From assembly GCF_907163125.1 (NCBI RefSeq), contig NZ_OU015319.1, positions 620,001 to 684,000 on the forward strand: 64,000 nucleotides of DNA. The letters run 5' to 3'. A program made the position numbers and the translations under genes. The notes under the pieces were generated by a model. It was given only the letters and a program-made list of their open reading frames with translations. It did not search any database and was not told the origin of the DNA. Shown here piece by piece: positions 17,257-27,136 of the stretch. Source of the DNA: Cloacibacterium caeni (lineage in GTDB: Bacteria; Bacteroidota; Bacteroidia; Flavobacteriales; Weeksellaceae). Every line of letters begins with the position of its first letter. The stretch's first letter is position 1.

Positions 17257-17922
17257 ATGAAGAAAATAGTGATTTTTGGATTATTGACATTTTTTGGAAT
17301 TTTAATCAAAAGCCAACAGATAGTATTCAATGACAAGCTTTTTGCGCAAATGACAAAAGATCATGCGGTAAGATTGGCAAGCGAACAAACATTTTTAAGT
17401 TCCTATGAAAAGCAAAAACAACTGTATGATGATATTAAAAACAAAACCGCACAAATAATTGCCATTCAGGAATACATTTACCAGCAGCTCAAAAATGTCA
17501 ATTCAGCGCTTACTCAAAGCAAAAAACTGATGTATCTCTATCAGTATTTAGGAAAGGTTGTGACCAACTCCAACAGAATGCTGGATTTATCAGCACAACA
17601 TCCTGAATATGCTGTTTTGGTTTCCAAATATTATGTAGAAATAGGAAATCAAACGATGAAACTTAAACAAGAAGTTTCGCAGGAGATTCTGAATGAAAAT
17701 AAAGATTTCTTGATGAATGCCAGTGATAGAGAAATGCTCATCGAAAAAGTATTTACAAGAGTAAGAAACATCAATGGGAACATTCTCTATATCATTTTAA
17801 GATTAGAGAATGCCAAGAAAATCCCTTATCTGTATCAAGTTCCCAAGCTTCGGAACTATATCAATATCGACAGAGCAATTGTGGGAGATATTATCACAAA
17901 ATATAAATACATCTTTAATTAA
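17257..17922 (+). CDS. Periplasmic conjugation protein, paralogue of the 15848-16561 product
   Basis: 221 residues with a short signal peptide (IVIFGLLTFFGILIKSQ). The mature protein is helical, with repeated AQHPEYAVL and NAKKIPYLYQVPKLRNYIN segments, and ends in IDRAIVGDIITKYKYIFN. The segment order matches the product of 15848-16561, which suggests an old duplication inside the tra operon. No catalytic motifs are visible. It lies between TraG and TraJ, where Bacteroides elements have TraH/TraI. Confidence 0.6.
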   Translation: MKKIVIFGLLTFFGILIKSQQIVFNDKLFAQMTKDHAVRLASEQTFLSSYEKQKQLYDDIKNKTAQIIAIQEYIYQQLKNVNSALTQSKKLMYLYQYLGKVVTNSNRMLDLSAQHPEYAVLVSKYYVEIGNQTMKLKQEVSQEILNENKDFLMNASDREMLIEKVFTRVRNINGNILYIILRLENAKKIPYLYQVPKLRNYINIDRAIVGDIITKYKYIFN

Positions 17923-17940
17923 TAACAAATAGATAAATAG

Positions 17941-18768
17941 ATGAAAAATGTAGTTAAAAAAGGAAAATTTGTCCTCTTACTATTTATTGCAACTTCAGCA
18001 TTTGGACAAAGTATAAAGAAATTGAACGATCCCTCCATTGTAGCCCAACACAAAAGAATGACTTTTGAAAGCTGGGGAGATTGGCGACCTTATCCAAAAT
18101 ACTTTTTAGGCATTCAGACCAATTTTGCCTATGCCACAGTTTGGGGAATGTGGGCGCCGAGCATTAACAGAGATTACAAAAATGGCAAAGACATTCGACC
18201 ATTAAAACCAAACGGAGAACAAAATTTAAGATTAGCCCAGTTAAAACTTCAGGAAGAAGAAGCGAAAAAAATTAAAGCAGTTTCAGACACCATTTACAAA
18301 AGAAGTGTTCAGGATTTTGCGCATTGGACTTCTGCAACCGTTGATGCTGATCCATTGTGGTTGTTGTATTACAAACGAATGCTAAAACCGATTACCGAGT
18401 TTCCCAACACCCCTCAAAATTTTATAGAATGGAGACTGAAAGATCAGCAAACATATGAAACGCTCAATACCACAGGCACATTAAAAAGATGGCAGGAAGA
18501 ATTGGATCTTATTAAAGAAAAATATGCCATGTCCCGAAGTATGGATATGCCCAGAGGAAAACGGTTCATCATGTATCATGAAACACTCATCAAATGGAGA
18601 AATTTCGTACAAGAATTAAAGAAGTACAATGACAGGACTACACTTCTATTAGATTATAAAAATATTCTGAAAAATCATTTATCCACTGCTTTACCCAACC
18701 AATGGACACCTGCTTCAGATAAACAAATTGTCCAAAGTACGATGCAACAATATAAACACCGATTTTAG
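17941..18768 (+). CDS. Exported conjugation-operon protein, W/Y-rich
   Basis: 275 residues with a signal peptide (FVLLLFIATSAFGQ). It has an aromatic-rich N-terminal half (SWGDWRPYPKYF, TVWGMWAPS) and a helical C-terminal half. It ends in KQIVQSTMQQYKHRF, echoing the tails of the three preceding proteins. It lies 18 bases after the previous gene and 2 bases before traJ. Probably a periplasmic component of the transfer apparatus; the exact role is unknown. Confidence 0.55.
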   Translation: MKNVVKKGKFVLLLFIATSAFGQSIKKLNDPSIVAQHKRMTFESWGDWRPYPKYFLGIQTNFAYATVWGMWAPSINRDYKNGKDIRPLKPNGEQNLRLAQLKLQEEEAKKIKAVSDTIYKRSVQDFAHWTSATVDADPLWLLYYKRMLKPITEFPNTPQNFIEWRLKDQQTYETLNTTGTLKRWQEELDLIKEKYAMSRSMDMPRGKRFIMYHETLIKWRNFVQELKKYNDRTTLLLDYKNILKNHLSTALPNQWTPASDKQIVQSTMQQYKHRF

Positions 18769-18770
18769 AA

Positions 18771-20018
18771 ATGAATAAAAAATTCACCTTATTATTTTGT
18801 CTTTTGGCAATAGTATTGCCAATTATGGGATTTTCCCAAACAGACGGCGATTACAGCAATCTGCTCCAGTTTTTAAAAGGCGATGGTGCTTTTGAAAAAT
18901 GGTTTATGGAAGTCTTTACCAAGCTGGACAATAGTGTGCAAGATAGCGCACAAGGTTCAGCTTTGGTAGGAAAAGCGATTGGAGGATTAGGAGCTTTGAT
19001 GTATCTCGGATATATGGGTTGGCAAATGGCAGCTGGGGACAGAGAATGGGAAATCACACCCATGCTAAAACCAATTCTGATTGGATTTACACTTGTGTAT
19101 TGGACAGGATTTGTCAATCTGATTCAAGCTCCTTTTGAAGCCATTGCCCAACCTGGAATTGTCATCTTCAGTGACATCGAATCTGAAGTCAATGATTTAC
19201 GAGTGCAAAGATTCAAAAAGCAGCAACAACTATTAGATGCTGTTATCAAACTCAATGCGGAAGAAGATGCAAAACAGGAAGTCATCAATAATACCAGTCA
19301 AAACGCCGATGATTCTTGGTTTGATGTAAGTGAGGGATTGGATAAATTAATTCAGCCCATCAAAGAATGGCAGATCAGAATGCAATTTCAGATGCAAAAA
19401 TTAGTCGCCGAAGTCATTGAATTTGTCTGCCTTTCCATCTTGAGAATTTGTGTGTATCTCATTTTCTTTATCCAAAAAATTTGGGCATACATTCTAATTA
19501 TTTTAGGACCTATCGCAGTTGGAATGGCATTAGTTCCAGGATTTGAAAATTCCTTGTACAGCTGGGTATCCAAATTTATCAATATCAATCTCTACACTTT
19601 TGTAGCATATACCATTATCAATATCGGACAGCAACTCATTGCTTCTGGCTATACCATGGAAATAGAACGATACGACACCCTTCTATCCAATGGTACCATC
19701 ATCAATTTGGATGCTTTAATGGTCTATGTAAGTAATTCCGGGATGATTTACAACCAACTCTTTACTTGCGTTGCCTATATCGTTACAGGAATTGGAGTTC
19801 TGATGACACCCACCATTGCTGACACCATTGTTACTGCAGGAGGAGCTGGAGCGATGACCAAAATGAAAAGTGCTGTAGGAAAAATGACGAGCAGTGCCAA
19901 AACAGCAATATTAACTGCAAAAACAGGAGGAGCTTCTACAGTCGCAGCAGCAACAAAATCCGTAGCAGCAGGTTCTGCATCGGGAAGAGTTCAGGAAGCA
20001 ATGAAAAACAGAAAATAA
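18771..20018 (+). CDS. traJ: Conjugative transposon protein TraJ (VirB6-like)
   Basis: 415 residues with a signal peptide (LLFCLLAIVLPIMGFSQ), several membrane helices (about residues 65-85, 100-125, 215-260, 265-285, 325-350) and a small-residue, Lys/Thr-rich C-terminus. The segment ILIILGPIAVGMALVPGFE is typical of the TraJ/VirB6 family of polytopic channel proteins. Its place after the TraG-associated genes and before TraK agrees. It should form part of the inner-membrane pore. Confidence 0.8.
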   Translation: MNKKFTLLFCLLAIVLPIMGFSQTDGDYSNLLQFLKGDGAFEKWFMEVFTKLDNSVQDSAQGSALVGKAIGGLGALMYLGYMGWQMAAGDREWEITPMLKPILIGFTLVYWTGFVNLIQAPFEAIAQPGIVIFSDIESEVNDLRVQRFKKQQQLLDAVIKLNAEEDAKQEVINNTSQNADDSWFDVSEGLDKLIQPIKEWQIRMQFQMQKLVAEVIEFVCLSILRICVYLIFFIQKIWAYILIILGPIAVGMALVPGFENSLYSWVSKFININLYTFVAYTIINIGQQLIASGYTMEIERYDTLLSNGTIINLDALMVYVSNSGMIYNQLFTCVAYIVTGIGVLMTPTIADTIVTAGGAGAMTKMKSAVGKMTSSAKTAILTAKTGGASTVAAATKSVAAGSASGRVQEAMKNRK

Positions 20019-20105
20019 ATGTAATCATCAATTACAAATTACTGACAACCTTCAACCGACAACAAACAGCCATCAACTAACTACTATCAACCAACAACTA
20101 AAAAA

Positions 20106-20720
20106 ATGCTTATTAAAAATATAGAACAAAGAATTAAAATCAACAAGGTGGTTTCCATCTCCGTCATAGTGTTTGCAGTCTTCATCGTTATTGCAGGTTT
20201 CTTCTTTGCCTACAGAATGATTGAAGATTCCAGAAAGTCCATTTACATCCTAGATAATGGAGTTCCTGTATTGGCAAAGCAATCTGATGTCTTGCTGAAT
20301 CGTCCTGTTGAGTACAAAGCACAAATTGAGCTATTCCATCGATTGTTTTTTACGCTCGCACCAGACGATGTTTACATCAAAGACAATATTCAGAAGTCAT
20401 TATATCTCATTGATGATAGCGGAAAAAAAGAATACACCAATCTAAAAGAAAAAGGATTTTACAATCAAATCATCGCATCTAGTTCAATGGTCAGTATTCA
20501 CGCAGATTCTATTGCACTCAATATGGAGCAAAAGAAGTTTGCTTTTTTCGGAAAGCAGATGATTACGAGAAAATCTTCCGTCATTACAAGAAAGCTAATC
20601 ACTGAAGGTTATTTTGATGACATTATCCGAAGCCCTAACAATCCTCATGGCGTAATGCTTAAAAACTGGCGAATCCTAGACAACGAAGAAATCTCTAACC
20701 AAACCAAAAACTCATATTAA
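20106..20720 (+). CDS. traK: Conjugative transposon protein TraK (VirB8-like)
   Basis: 204 residues with one N-terminal membrane helix (about residues 15-38) and a periplasmic domain. The NRPVEYKAQIELFHRLFFTLAPDD segment, near residues 62-85, is the TraK signature, and the size fits. TraK is the VirB8-like bitopic scaffold that connects inner-membrane parts with TraM/TraN. The preceding 87 bases are C/A-rich (repeats of CAACCAACAACT type), an unusual unstructured leader. Confidence 0.85.
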   Translation: MLIKNIEQRIKINKVVSISVIVFAVFIVIAGFFFAYRMIEDSRKSIYILDNGVPVLAKQSDVLLNRPVEYKAQIELFHRLFFTLAPDDVYIKDNIQKSLYLIDDSGKKEYTNLKEKGFYNQIIASSSMVSIHADSIALNMEQKKFAFFGKQMITRKSSVITRKLITEGYFDDIIRSPNNPHGVMLKNWRILDNEEISNQTKNSY

Positions 20721-20722
20721 AA

Positions 20723-21112
20723 ATGAATACAACATTAAAACAAACTGGACAAAAATGGCTGAATTGGGCAAATCAACATCCGAAAAAATTCTTCATCTAT
20801 TCGATGGTATTTTTATCGGTGTCATTCATTGGCTCTCTCATTCAAGGCATCTTTTTCCCTTCAGATAATGCTTTTAAAATAAAGCCTCCGATTTTGTATT
20901 CCAAAAGTAAGATGGAACAAAATACCACCGTAAACAATGAAAAAGAAATGGCAAAAATAGTGAATGAACTTAAATCACTAAAAGTGAAAAGCGACCGTAA
21001 ACAATTACAAAAAGAAGACAGTTTACGAATTGACTACTTGTTTAACCAATACCAAAAATTAAAAAATGCAGGTAGCACCAGAGACAATTTATCTAAAATA
21101 AAAACTCAATGA
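20723..21112 (+). CDS. TraL-like small conjugation membrane protein
   Basis: 129 residues. A basic N-terminus (WLNWANQHPKKFFIYSM) leads into one membrane helix (about residues 25-45), then a charged helical tail that may form a coiled coil. It sits between traK and traM, where Bacteroides elements carry TraL, and its stop overlaps the traM start (ATGA). The call rests on position and topology. Confidence 0.6.
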   Translation: MNTTLKQTGQKWLNWANQHPKKFFIYSMVFLSVSFIGSLIQGIFFPSDNAFKIKPPILYSKSKMEQNTTVNNEKEMAKIVNELKSLKVKSDRKQLQKEDSLRIDYLFNQYQKLKNAGSTRDNLSKIKTQ

Positions 21113-22323
21113 AAAAACTAGATTTTAAACAAAAAAAATATGTTTTGCCTCTTTTAGCATTGCCTTTTCTGATGCTATTTGTCTATGTAGGAGCACAATT
21201 TACCAAAGAAGACACATCGGAAAAAGACCAACCTAAAGAACTTTCTCTTTCACTCGGTGAAACGCAAGATTCTATTATGACGAAGAATGATGCGTATGAT
21301 GCATTTTTCAAAAAAGACGACAACAGAACCATGTTGGAAAGTCTGGACAAAGAAGAGGACAGCTTATACAACTACGATGACCAATTGTCATTAGCACAGA
21401 AAAGAAAAATTGATTCATTAAAAGCCGTTTCTTCAAGACAAAACCAATATCGTGAAAAAGGAAATCCATCTTCTTACTATAACCCTAATTCATCTCAGAG
21501 AGAAGATAAAGATTACCAAAGATCTTCGGAAATTATCAGAATGCTGAATGATAAATCTTACGGAAAACAAGAAAATGGATATGATTCAGAAAGTTCGAAA
21601 GTTACATCTAAAAATGAGCCACAAGATCCAGTAAAATATCTGAAACAGCAAATGCTGGTAATGGATTCTTTAGAAAAAGCTAGAGATCCAGAGTATCAAA
21701 GCAAACTCGCAGCCGAACAAAAACTTAAAACCAATAAAGAAAAAATGAACGAGTTTCTTAATTCGACATTCAATGTAAGCAAATCAGGAATTAACAACGA
21801 TTTCAATGCTTTTTACAAGGAAAAAGAAAACAGCTTTATCAAAGCCGTGATAGATGAAAATAACAAAGGATTTCTTGGAAGCAGGATTAGATTTCGATTG
21901 TTGGAAGACATCTTTGTAAGCAACAGAAAAATAAGCAAAGGCTCCATTTTATATGGTCAAATTTCGGGATTTTCTATGCAAAGAGTTGATTTGAATATTG
22001 TGTCCGTATTCACGAAAGGAGAAATTTTTCCTGTCAATCTTTCTATCTATGATGTGGATGGTATGAAAGGATTGTATGTACCCCAAAGTGTTTTCAGAGA
22101 TATGATTCGGGAAATGGGGAGCAATTCCATACAAGGAACTCAAATGGATATGGGAGGACAAGGATTTTTTACCAGTCTCGGTTCTAAATTATTTACATCT
22201 ACTTCCAAATCCATTACCAACCTGATTAAAACCAATAAAGCCAAGTTGAAATACAATTCTTATGTATTCCTGATTGACGAAAAACAACTGAAAGATTCAC
22301 AAAACCAACAAAAAATAAAATAA
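21109..22323 (+). CDS. traM: Conjugative transposon protein TraM (VirB10-like)
   Basis: 404 residues. One N-terminal membrane helix (KKYVLPLLALPFLMLFVYVGA), a long charged linker rich in D, S, K and Q, and a C-terminal folded domain starting near residue 240 with IKAVIDENNKGFLGSRIRFRLLEDI and GSILYGQISGFSMQRV. This plan is that of TraM, the VirB10-like envelope-spanning protein of Bacteroidetes elements. It is translationally coupled to both neighbours (4-base and 1-base overlaps). Confidence 0.85.
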   Translation: MKKLDFKQKKYVLPLLALPFLMLFVYVGAQFTKEDTSEKDQPKELSLSLGETQDSIMTKNDAYDAFFKKDDNRTMLESLDKEEDSLYNYDDQLSLAQKRKIDSLKAVSSRQNQYREKGNPSSYYNPNSSQREDKDYQRSSEIIRMLNDKSYGKQENGYDSESSKVTSKNEPQDPVKYLKQQMLVMDSLEKARDPEYQSKLAAEQKLKTNKEKMNEFLNSTFNVSKSGINNDFNAFYKEKENSFIKAVIDENNKGFLGSRIRFRLLEDIFVSNRKISKGSILYGQISGFSMQRVDLNIVSVFTKGEIFPVNLSIYDVDGMKGLYVPQSVFRDMIREMGSNSIQGTQMDMGGQGFFTSLGSKLFTSTSKSITNLIKTNKAKLKYNSYVFLIDEKQLKDSQNQQKIK

Positions 22324-23192
22324 TGAGAACGATATTATATAGTCTGTTACTATGTACAGCACAATTTTTAACCGCACAAACTGCAACCAAAGAACAATTG
22401 AGTTCCGATTTACCCGAAATAGAAATTACGGAAGGCATTAACCTGCATATCATTTCACCGGAACCGATTCAGTACGTTGATTTATCTACTCTAAAACTTA
22501 CGGGAGATTTGCCAGCTACAAATATTGCCAGAATTAAAATTACGGATAGTCCCGAATCTAATGAGACAGAAAAAATAATAAAGCAGACAACTTTTACAAG
22601 TGGACAAAACATTGGAATTATCACCGTTGTCGGACAATCCTTCATCGCCCAGTACAAAGCGATTTACAGAAATTCTGAAAACCTAAATACAATCACCAAT
22701 ATTCATATTCAGCCCGAAGATATGCAACCCATTGAGTTTGATAAAATGGTTTTTTCTAATCTTGAATTGAGAAAGTTTGCAATGGATATTATTCAGAAAA
22801 AATCAGAAAAAAATCCAATCAGGAAAGAGAAAAATCTTCAACTCAATATTCAGTTGAACAATGTTTATGTAATGAGTGACTACATATTTTTAGATATGAC
22901 GGTTAAAAACAACTCCAATTTGAGTTATGACATTGATGACTTGAAATTCTCTATAGAAGACAAAATAATATATAAAGCCACAAACAATCAGAGTATTGAG
23001 ATGACTCCCGTTTTTCAACTGAATCCTCAAAAACACTTCCGTAAAAATTTCAGAAATATTTATGTCTTTAAAAAATTCACTTTTCCAAACTCAAAAGTGA
23101 TGATGATACGATTAATTGAAGAACAACTTTCAGGACGCACCATTGAAATGAAGATCAACTATTCGGACATTCTAAAAGCAGATACCTTTTAA
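22323..23192 (+). CDS. traN: Conjugative transposon protein TraN (DUF4138, VirB9-like)
   Basis: 289 residues with a signal peptide (LYSLLLCTAQFLTAQ) and a beta-rich domain containing INLHIISPEPIQYVDLST, a typical TraN/DUF4138 opening, and later LQLNIQLNNVYVMSDYIFLD. TraN is the outer-membrane-side partner of TraM. The gene starts in the traM stop (TAATG). Length is close to the family norm. Confidence 0.85.
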   Translation: MRTILYSLLLCTAQFLTAQTATKEQLSSDLPEIEITEGINLHIISPEPIQYVDLSTLKLTGDLPATNIARIKITDSPESNETEKIIKQTTFTSGQNIGIITVVGQSFIAQYKAIYRNSENLNTITNIHIQPEDMQPIEFDKMVFSNLELRKFAMDIIQKKSEKNPIRKEKNLQLNIQLNNVYVMSDYIFLDMTVKNNSNLSYDIDDLKFSIEDKIIYKATNNQSIEMTPVFQLNPQKHFRKNFRNIYVFKKFTFPNSKVMMIRLIEEQLSGRTIEMKINYSDILKADTF

Positions 23193-23203
23193 TTATTAAT
23201 ACA

Positions 23204-23560
23204 ATGGAAATTTTTTCAATTATACTGTGCTTCGCACTCATGCTATTAATATTTAGCTACTTTTCTATTACAATAATCCTTTTTGATAAAAAAGGAAAAG
23301 AACTCATAAATGACTATGAAAAGCTATTAAACCTTAAAGATTGGTATGAGAAAATATCTGAAGAAGCAAATCGCTCATACATTATTGAGAGCGTCGAAAA
23401 AAGAGGACATGAATTAATTAATCAATTGAATCTGTTGAACGCCCATCTTCTTGCAATACAGGAACAACACAAAAATTTGCAAGAACAACAACAAAAGCTG
23501 CACCATAATTTACTAGAAGAACATAAACTTCTGAATCAATATTTCGAAAATTATTCTTAA
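23204..23560 (+). CDS. Small membrane protein with coiled coil, tra operon
   Basis: 118 residues: one N-terminal membrane helix (about residues 4-27), then a long helical Q/L/H/E-rich region (LLAIQEQHKNLQEQQQKLHH) predicted to form a coiled coil. It shares one base with the start of the coupling-protein gene. A helper of the coupling protein is possible. I do not recognise a named family. Confidence 0.5.
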   Translation: MEIFSIILCFALMLLIFSYFSITIILFDKKGKELINDYEKLLNLKDWYEKISEEANRSYIIESVEKRGHELINQLNLLNAHLLAIQEQHKNLQEQQQKLHHNLLEEHKLLNQYFENYS

Positions 23561-25551
23561 TGCAAGAGCAACAACATCAAATTAAGATTTACGGATTCCT
23601 GCAAAAAGCAGTGTATGCGATTGTGGCTTTAGATTGTGCATCACTTTTTTATCTCAATGCCAATATTCCTGTAGTTTCCAATTTATTGAAGAATTTCAGC
23701 AAAATGAGTTTCATTTATCCTCCAATCAATGCCAAGTTTGCCACATTGATTTTGATAGGATTGGTAGCTGTTGGAACGAAAGCCAAAAAAAAGAAAGACT
23801 TAAACATTGCTACAGAAATTGTAGTTCCTATGGTTATGGGATTGCTTATGATTTTTTCATCTTTGGTATGGCAGAACGAGGCTGGAAATCAAAATATTCC
23901 GAAAGTCTTTCCCGGAATGAATCTTTATCAGGTAATTTATGCTGTTCTTTCTTTTTTAGGAGCAGTAATTCTTCAAATGGGGGCTGACAGCATTTCCAAA
24001 CTAATGCAACAAAAAATGGGAAAAGACCGATGGAATGTAGAGGAAGAATCTTTTGACCAAAATCAGGAATTGATAAAATCAGACACTAATATCAACATTC
24101 CTTATTTATTCAGATACAAAGGAAAAAGTAATAAAGGTTGGATTAATCTAAATCCTTTTCGTGGAACAATAGTGATTGGAACACCTGGTTCCGGAAAATC
24201 TTTCGGGGTCATTAATCCTGCTATCCGACAAATGATTGCGAAAGGTTTTTGCCTTTGCATTTATGATTTTAAATTTCCCGATTTGGCACAGATTGCCTAC
24301 TATCATTATCTGATGAAAAAAAGTAAAGATTCGGATTATAAATACAGCTTTCATGTAATTAACTTAAATGAAGTCGAAAAATCAAAAAGAGTCAATCCAT
24401 TTCATAAAAAGTATATCCAAACTTTGGCGGAAGCACAGGAAATGGCAGAATCAATGGTGTCATCATTGCAAAAAGGAGGTTCAAGTTCTGGAGGTGGTTC
24501 TGAAGCATTTTTTACTCAATCAGCCATCAACTTTTTGGCTTCCTGTATTTATTTCTTTGCAAAACTAGAAAACGGAAAATATTCAGACTTGCCCCATATT
24601 CTTTCTTTTATGAATCGCAGCTATCAAGAAATTTTTGATTCATTATTTAAGAATGAAGAGATTGGTTCCTTGCTTTCACCCTTCAAAACAGCCTATGATA
24701 ACAAAGCTTTTGACCAATTGGAAGGACAAATAGGAACATTAAAAATATTCCTTTCCCGATTGGCGACAAAAGAAAGTTTTTGGGTTTTTTCAGGAGATGA
24801 AGTCGAATTAAAAATTACAGACAGAGAAAATCCTTCCATTCTAATTCTCGCTTCTGACCCAGGAACACAGGATATTAATTCGGCGCTGTATTCCGCAGTT
24901 CTGAACAGAACATTACGTTTGATTAATTCCAAACATAATTTACAAGGAGGAATTATCGCCGATGAGTTTCCTACCATTTACATACATAAAATTGATAATG
25001 TGGTAGCTACCGCAAGAAGCAATAAAGTTGCTGTATTATTAGGATTGCAAGAAATACCACAACTTCGCCAGTTTTATAAAAAAGAAGTCGCAGATACTAT
25101 TTCTGCCATTGTTGGGAATATTCTTTCTGGTTCGGCGAGAGATAAAAACACTTTGGAGTGGCTTGAAAAACTATTCGGAAAAATCAAGCAGAAATCGTTT
25201 TCCCAATCCATTTCCCAACAAGGAACTACAACCAGTATTAATGAAAAAATGGATTTTATGATTCCTGCCGGAAAAATAGCAGCATTGAGAACAGGAGAAA
25301 TGGTAGGAATGATTGCGCAGGGAGAAGAAAATGATACCGATGAATACAAAACATCAGCAATTAATGGGAAAATCAATTTGGATATGAAAGCCATCAAGCA
25401 AGAAGAACAAAACTACGTTCCGATGCCAGTTTACTATTCATTTATAGATAAAGCTGGAAACAATCGCAAAGAAGAAGTTCTGATGACTAACTTCAGAAAA
25501 ATCAACAAGGAAGTAGAACTCATTGTCAATGAAAACATAAAAACAGCATAA
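23560..25551 (+). CDS. mobC: Type IV coupling protein (MobC/TraD-like, VirD4 family)
   Basis: 663 residues. The N-terminal part has about four membrane helices (residues 10-160). The ATPase domain has Walker A VIGTPGSGKSFG at about residues 206-217, a Walker B-like GGIIADEFPTIY, and the ATARSNKVAVLLGLQEIPQLRQ segment of VirD4/TraG-type coupling proteins. It docks the relaxase-DNA complex to the secretion channel. In Bacteroidetes elements this protein is often called MobC. It is adjacent to the M23 peptidase gene with no gap. Confidence 0.88.
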   Translation: MQEQQHQIKIYGFLQKAVYAIVALDCASLFYLNANIPVVSNLLKNFSKMSFIYPPINAKFATLILIGLVAVGTKAKKKKDLNIATEIVVPMVMGLLMIFSSLVWQNEAGNQNIPKVFPGMNLYQVIYAVLSFLGAVILQMGADSISKLMQQKMGKDRWNVEEESFDQNQELIKSDTNINIPYLFRYKGKSNKGWINLNPFRGTIVIGTPGSGKSFGVINPAIRQMIAKGFCLCIYDFKFPDLAQIAYYHYLMKKSKDSDYKYSFHVINLNEVEKSKRVNPFHKKYIQTLAEAQEMAESMVSSLQKGGSSSGGGSEAFFTQSAINFLASCIYFFAKLENGKYSDLPHILSFMNRSYQEIFDSLFKNEEIGSLLSPFKTAYDNKAFDQLEGQIGTLKIFLSRLATKESFWVFSGDEVELKITDRENPSILILASDPGTQDINSALYSAVLNRTLRLINSKHNLQGGIIADEFPTIYIHKIDNVVATARSNKVAVLLGLQEIPQLRQFYKKEVADTISAIVGNILSGSARDKNTLEWLEKLFGKIKQKSFSQSISQQGTTTSINEKMDFMIPAGKIAALRTGEMVGMIAQGEENDTDEYKTSAINGKINLDMKAIKQEEQNYVPMPVYYSFIDKAGNNRKEEVLMTNFRKINKEVELIVNENIKTA

Positions 25552-26391
25552 ATGAAAACCATAGAAAAATATTTTATAACCGTATTGATATTGTCCTTTC
25601 AGATAGCAGTTTTCGGGCAGTTCAATACACTAACACCTACACTGTCGAAGAAAACGGAATCTGCAAAAGCAACAGAGCAAGTAAAAGAAGAGGACAATCC
25701 AAAGCCAAAAAAAGAAAAAAAATCTTGGAAAGAGATTTTTAGCATTATCAAAAAAGCTGACCTGAAAAAAGAACTAGATTCTTTGAAAACATTGTTTAAA
25801 GAAACTTCATCCGCCAACAACAAAAAATGGAATAGACAAAAAATGCAGGATTCCCTGATTTTAGTTGCTCAAACTAAAATGCTCATTCATTCTCAGAACA
25901 GTAATAATCAGTTGCCTCAATACAATTTTGTAAATGAGCCAGAACAAGTCAATTTTTCCAAAATCGTAATGCCATTGAATAGAGAAATCTCCATCACATC
26001 ACCTTATGGAATAAGGACTCATCCGATTTTTGGAGCCTCTAAATTTCATAATGGAATTGACTTGATTGCGAATTATGAAAATGTCTATTCGGTTCTGGAC
26101 GGGAAAGTCACTGAAACAGGATGGGACAGTAATGGTGGTGGAAATTACATCAAAATAAAACACTTTGACCGTTTTGAAACCGCTTATCTCCATCTTTCCG
26201 AAATTTATTATCGTGTCGGAGAGTTTGTAAATACTGGTTTTATTATCGCCAAAAGCGGAAATTCTGGAAATTCTACAGGGCCGCATCTGCACTTTTCCGT
26301 GAAAGAATTTGGACAAAATATCAACCCTACCCATTTTTTAAATGACCTTATAAAAGTAAACCAATTAATCGCTACCCATTATGCAAAATGA
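25552..26391 (+). CDS. M23 (LytM-type) murein endopeptidase of the conjugation operon
   Basis: 279 residues with a signal peptide (ITVLILSFQIAVFGQ), a charged linker and a C-terminal M23 domain. The metal ligands are visible: HxxxD in FHNGIDLIA and HxH in GPHLHFSV, with the typical SPYGIRTHPI and GNSGNSTGPH blocks. It likely opens peptidoglycan for assembly of the transfer channel. The next gene begins inside its last codons (11-base overlap). Confidence 0.88.
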   Translation: MKTIEKYFITVLILSFQIAVFGQFNTLTPTLSKKTESAKATEQVKEEDNPKPKKEKKSWKEIFSIIKKADLKKELDSLKTLFKETSSANNKKWNRQKMQDSLILVAQTKMLIHSQNSNNQLPQYNFVNEPEQVNFSKIVMPLNREISITSPYGIRTHPIFGASKFHNGIDLIANYENVYSVLDGKVTETGWDSNGGGNYIKIKHFDRFETAYLHLSEIYYRVGEFVNTGFIIAKSGNSGNSTGPHLHFSVKEFGQNINPTHFLNDLIKVNQLIATHYAK

Positions 26392-27100
26392 AAATTTACC
26401 AACCGAAGAACTGAAAAAATTCGGTATTATCAATGAAGATTTATCATTCTCCAAAAAACTAAATGCAGATGATATTCAGAAATTCCTACAAGGATATACC
26501 ATCGTTGCCGACAACGACAAAAACAGAGCAACTTTTCAACTTACTGAAAACAACACCAAGCTAAAAGTTATCTTTTTGGAAAGAGATAAAAGCCTGTCTG
26601 AAATACTAGAAAAAAGTAAAGAAAAGATTCAGTATTCTGAAACTAAAGCACAATACAATGTTAATGACAATCAGAATTCTGCTCAATTAGGTTTTTCAAA
26701 ACAAGTATTTGTTTTTGACAAAGAAACGAGTACCGTAGAAGAATTGGATTTTATCAAAAATGCTCCAGAACTTACCAAACTCGTTACGGAAAGAAAAAAT
26801 CCAGAAGAAATCAGTCTATACAAATTGGAACTCGAAAAGCTGAAAAGCTTTTTACAGGATAAAATAGACCTATATCCAGAAATCGCCAAGAAAATTACAA
26901 ACGACCTGAATATTGTTTGCCGAGAAATTGAATCTGTGAACAGCATTACTCCAGATGAAAAACAAATCACAAAAGAAAATAATTCTGGTGTTCAACTAAA
27001 TGTTAATGACAGAGATCTATATGAAGATGCCAATCGAAATCGAGAGGAGCAAGAAGAGCAATCGGAAGAACAAGAAAAATCACGAAAATTTAGAAGATAA
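26381..27100 (+). CDS. DUF4099-type conjugative element protein
   Basis: 239 residues. The N-terminus (NLPTEELKKFGIINEDLSFSKKLNADDIQKFLQGYTI) fits the DUF4099 domain found in Bacteroidetes mobile-element proteins. The rest is charged and helical with a Glu/Gln-rich tail. No signal peptide, so probably cytoplasmic. It overlaps the peptidase gene by 11 bases. The molecular function is not known. Confidence 0.65.
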   Translation: MQNENLPTEELKKFGIINEDLSFSKKLNADDIQKFLQGYTIVADNDKNRATFQLTENNTKLKVIFLERDKSLSEILEKSKEKIQYSETKAQYNVNDNQNSAQLGFSKQVFVFDKETSTVEELDFIKNAPELTKLVTERKNPEEISLYKLELEKLKSFLQDKIDLYPEIAKKITNDLNIVCREIESVNSITPDEKQITKENNSGVQLNVNDRDLYEDANRNREEQEEQSEEQEKSRKFRR

Positions 27101-27136
27101 ATCAATCTAAATTTCTTTTAAACCAACTTAAAAAAT

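Noticed and set aside
20019-20105. C/A-rich AACCAACAACT-like repeats before traK as a possible CRISPR or iteron array
   Set aside because: The units are too short and irregular, with no spacers; it looks like an unstructured leader.
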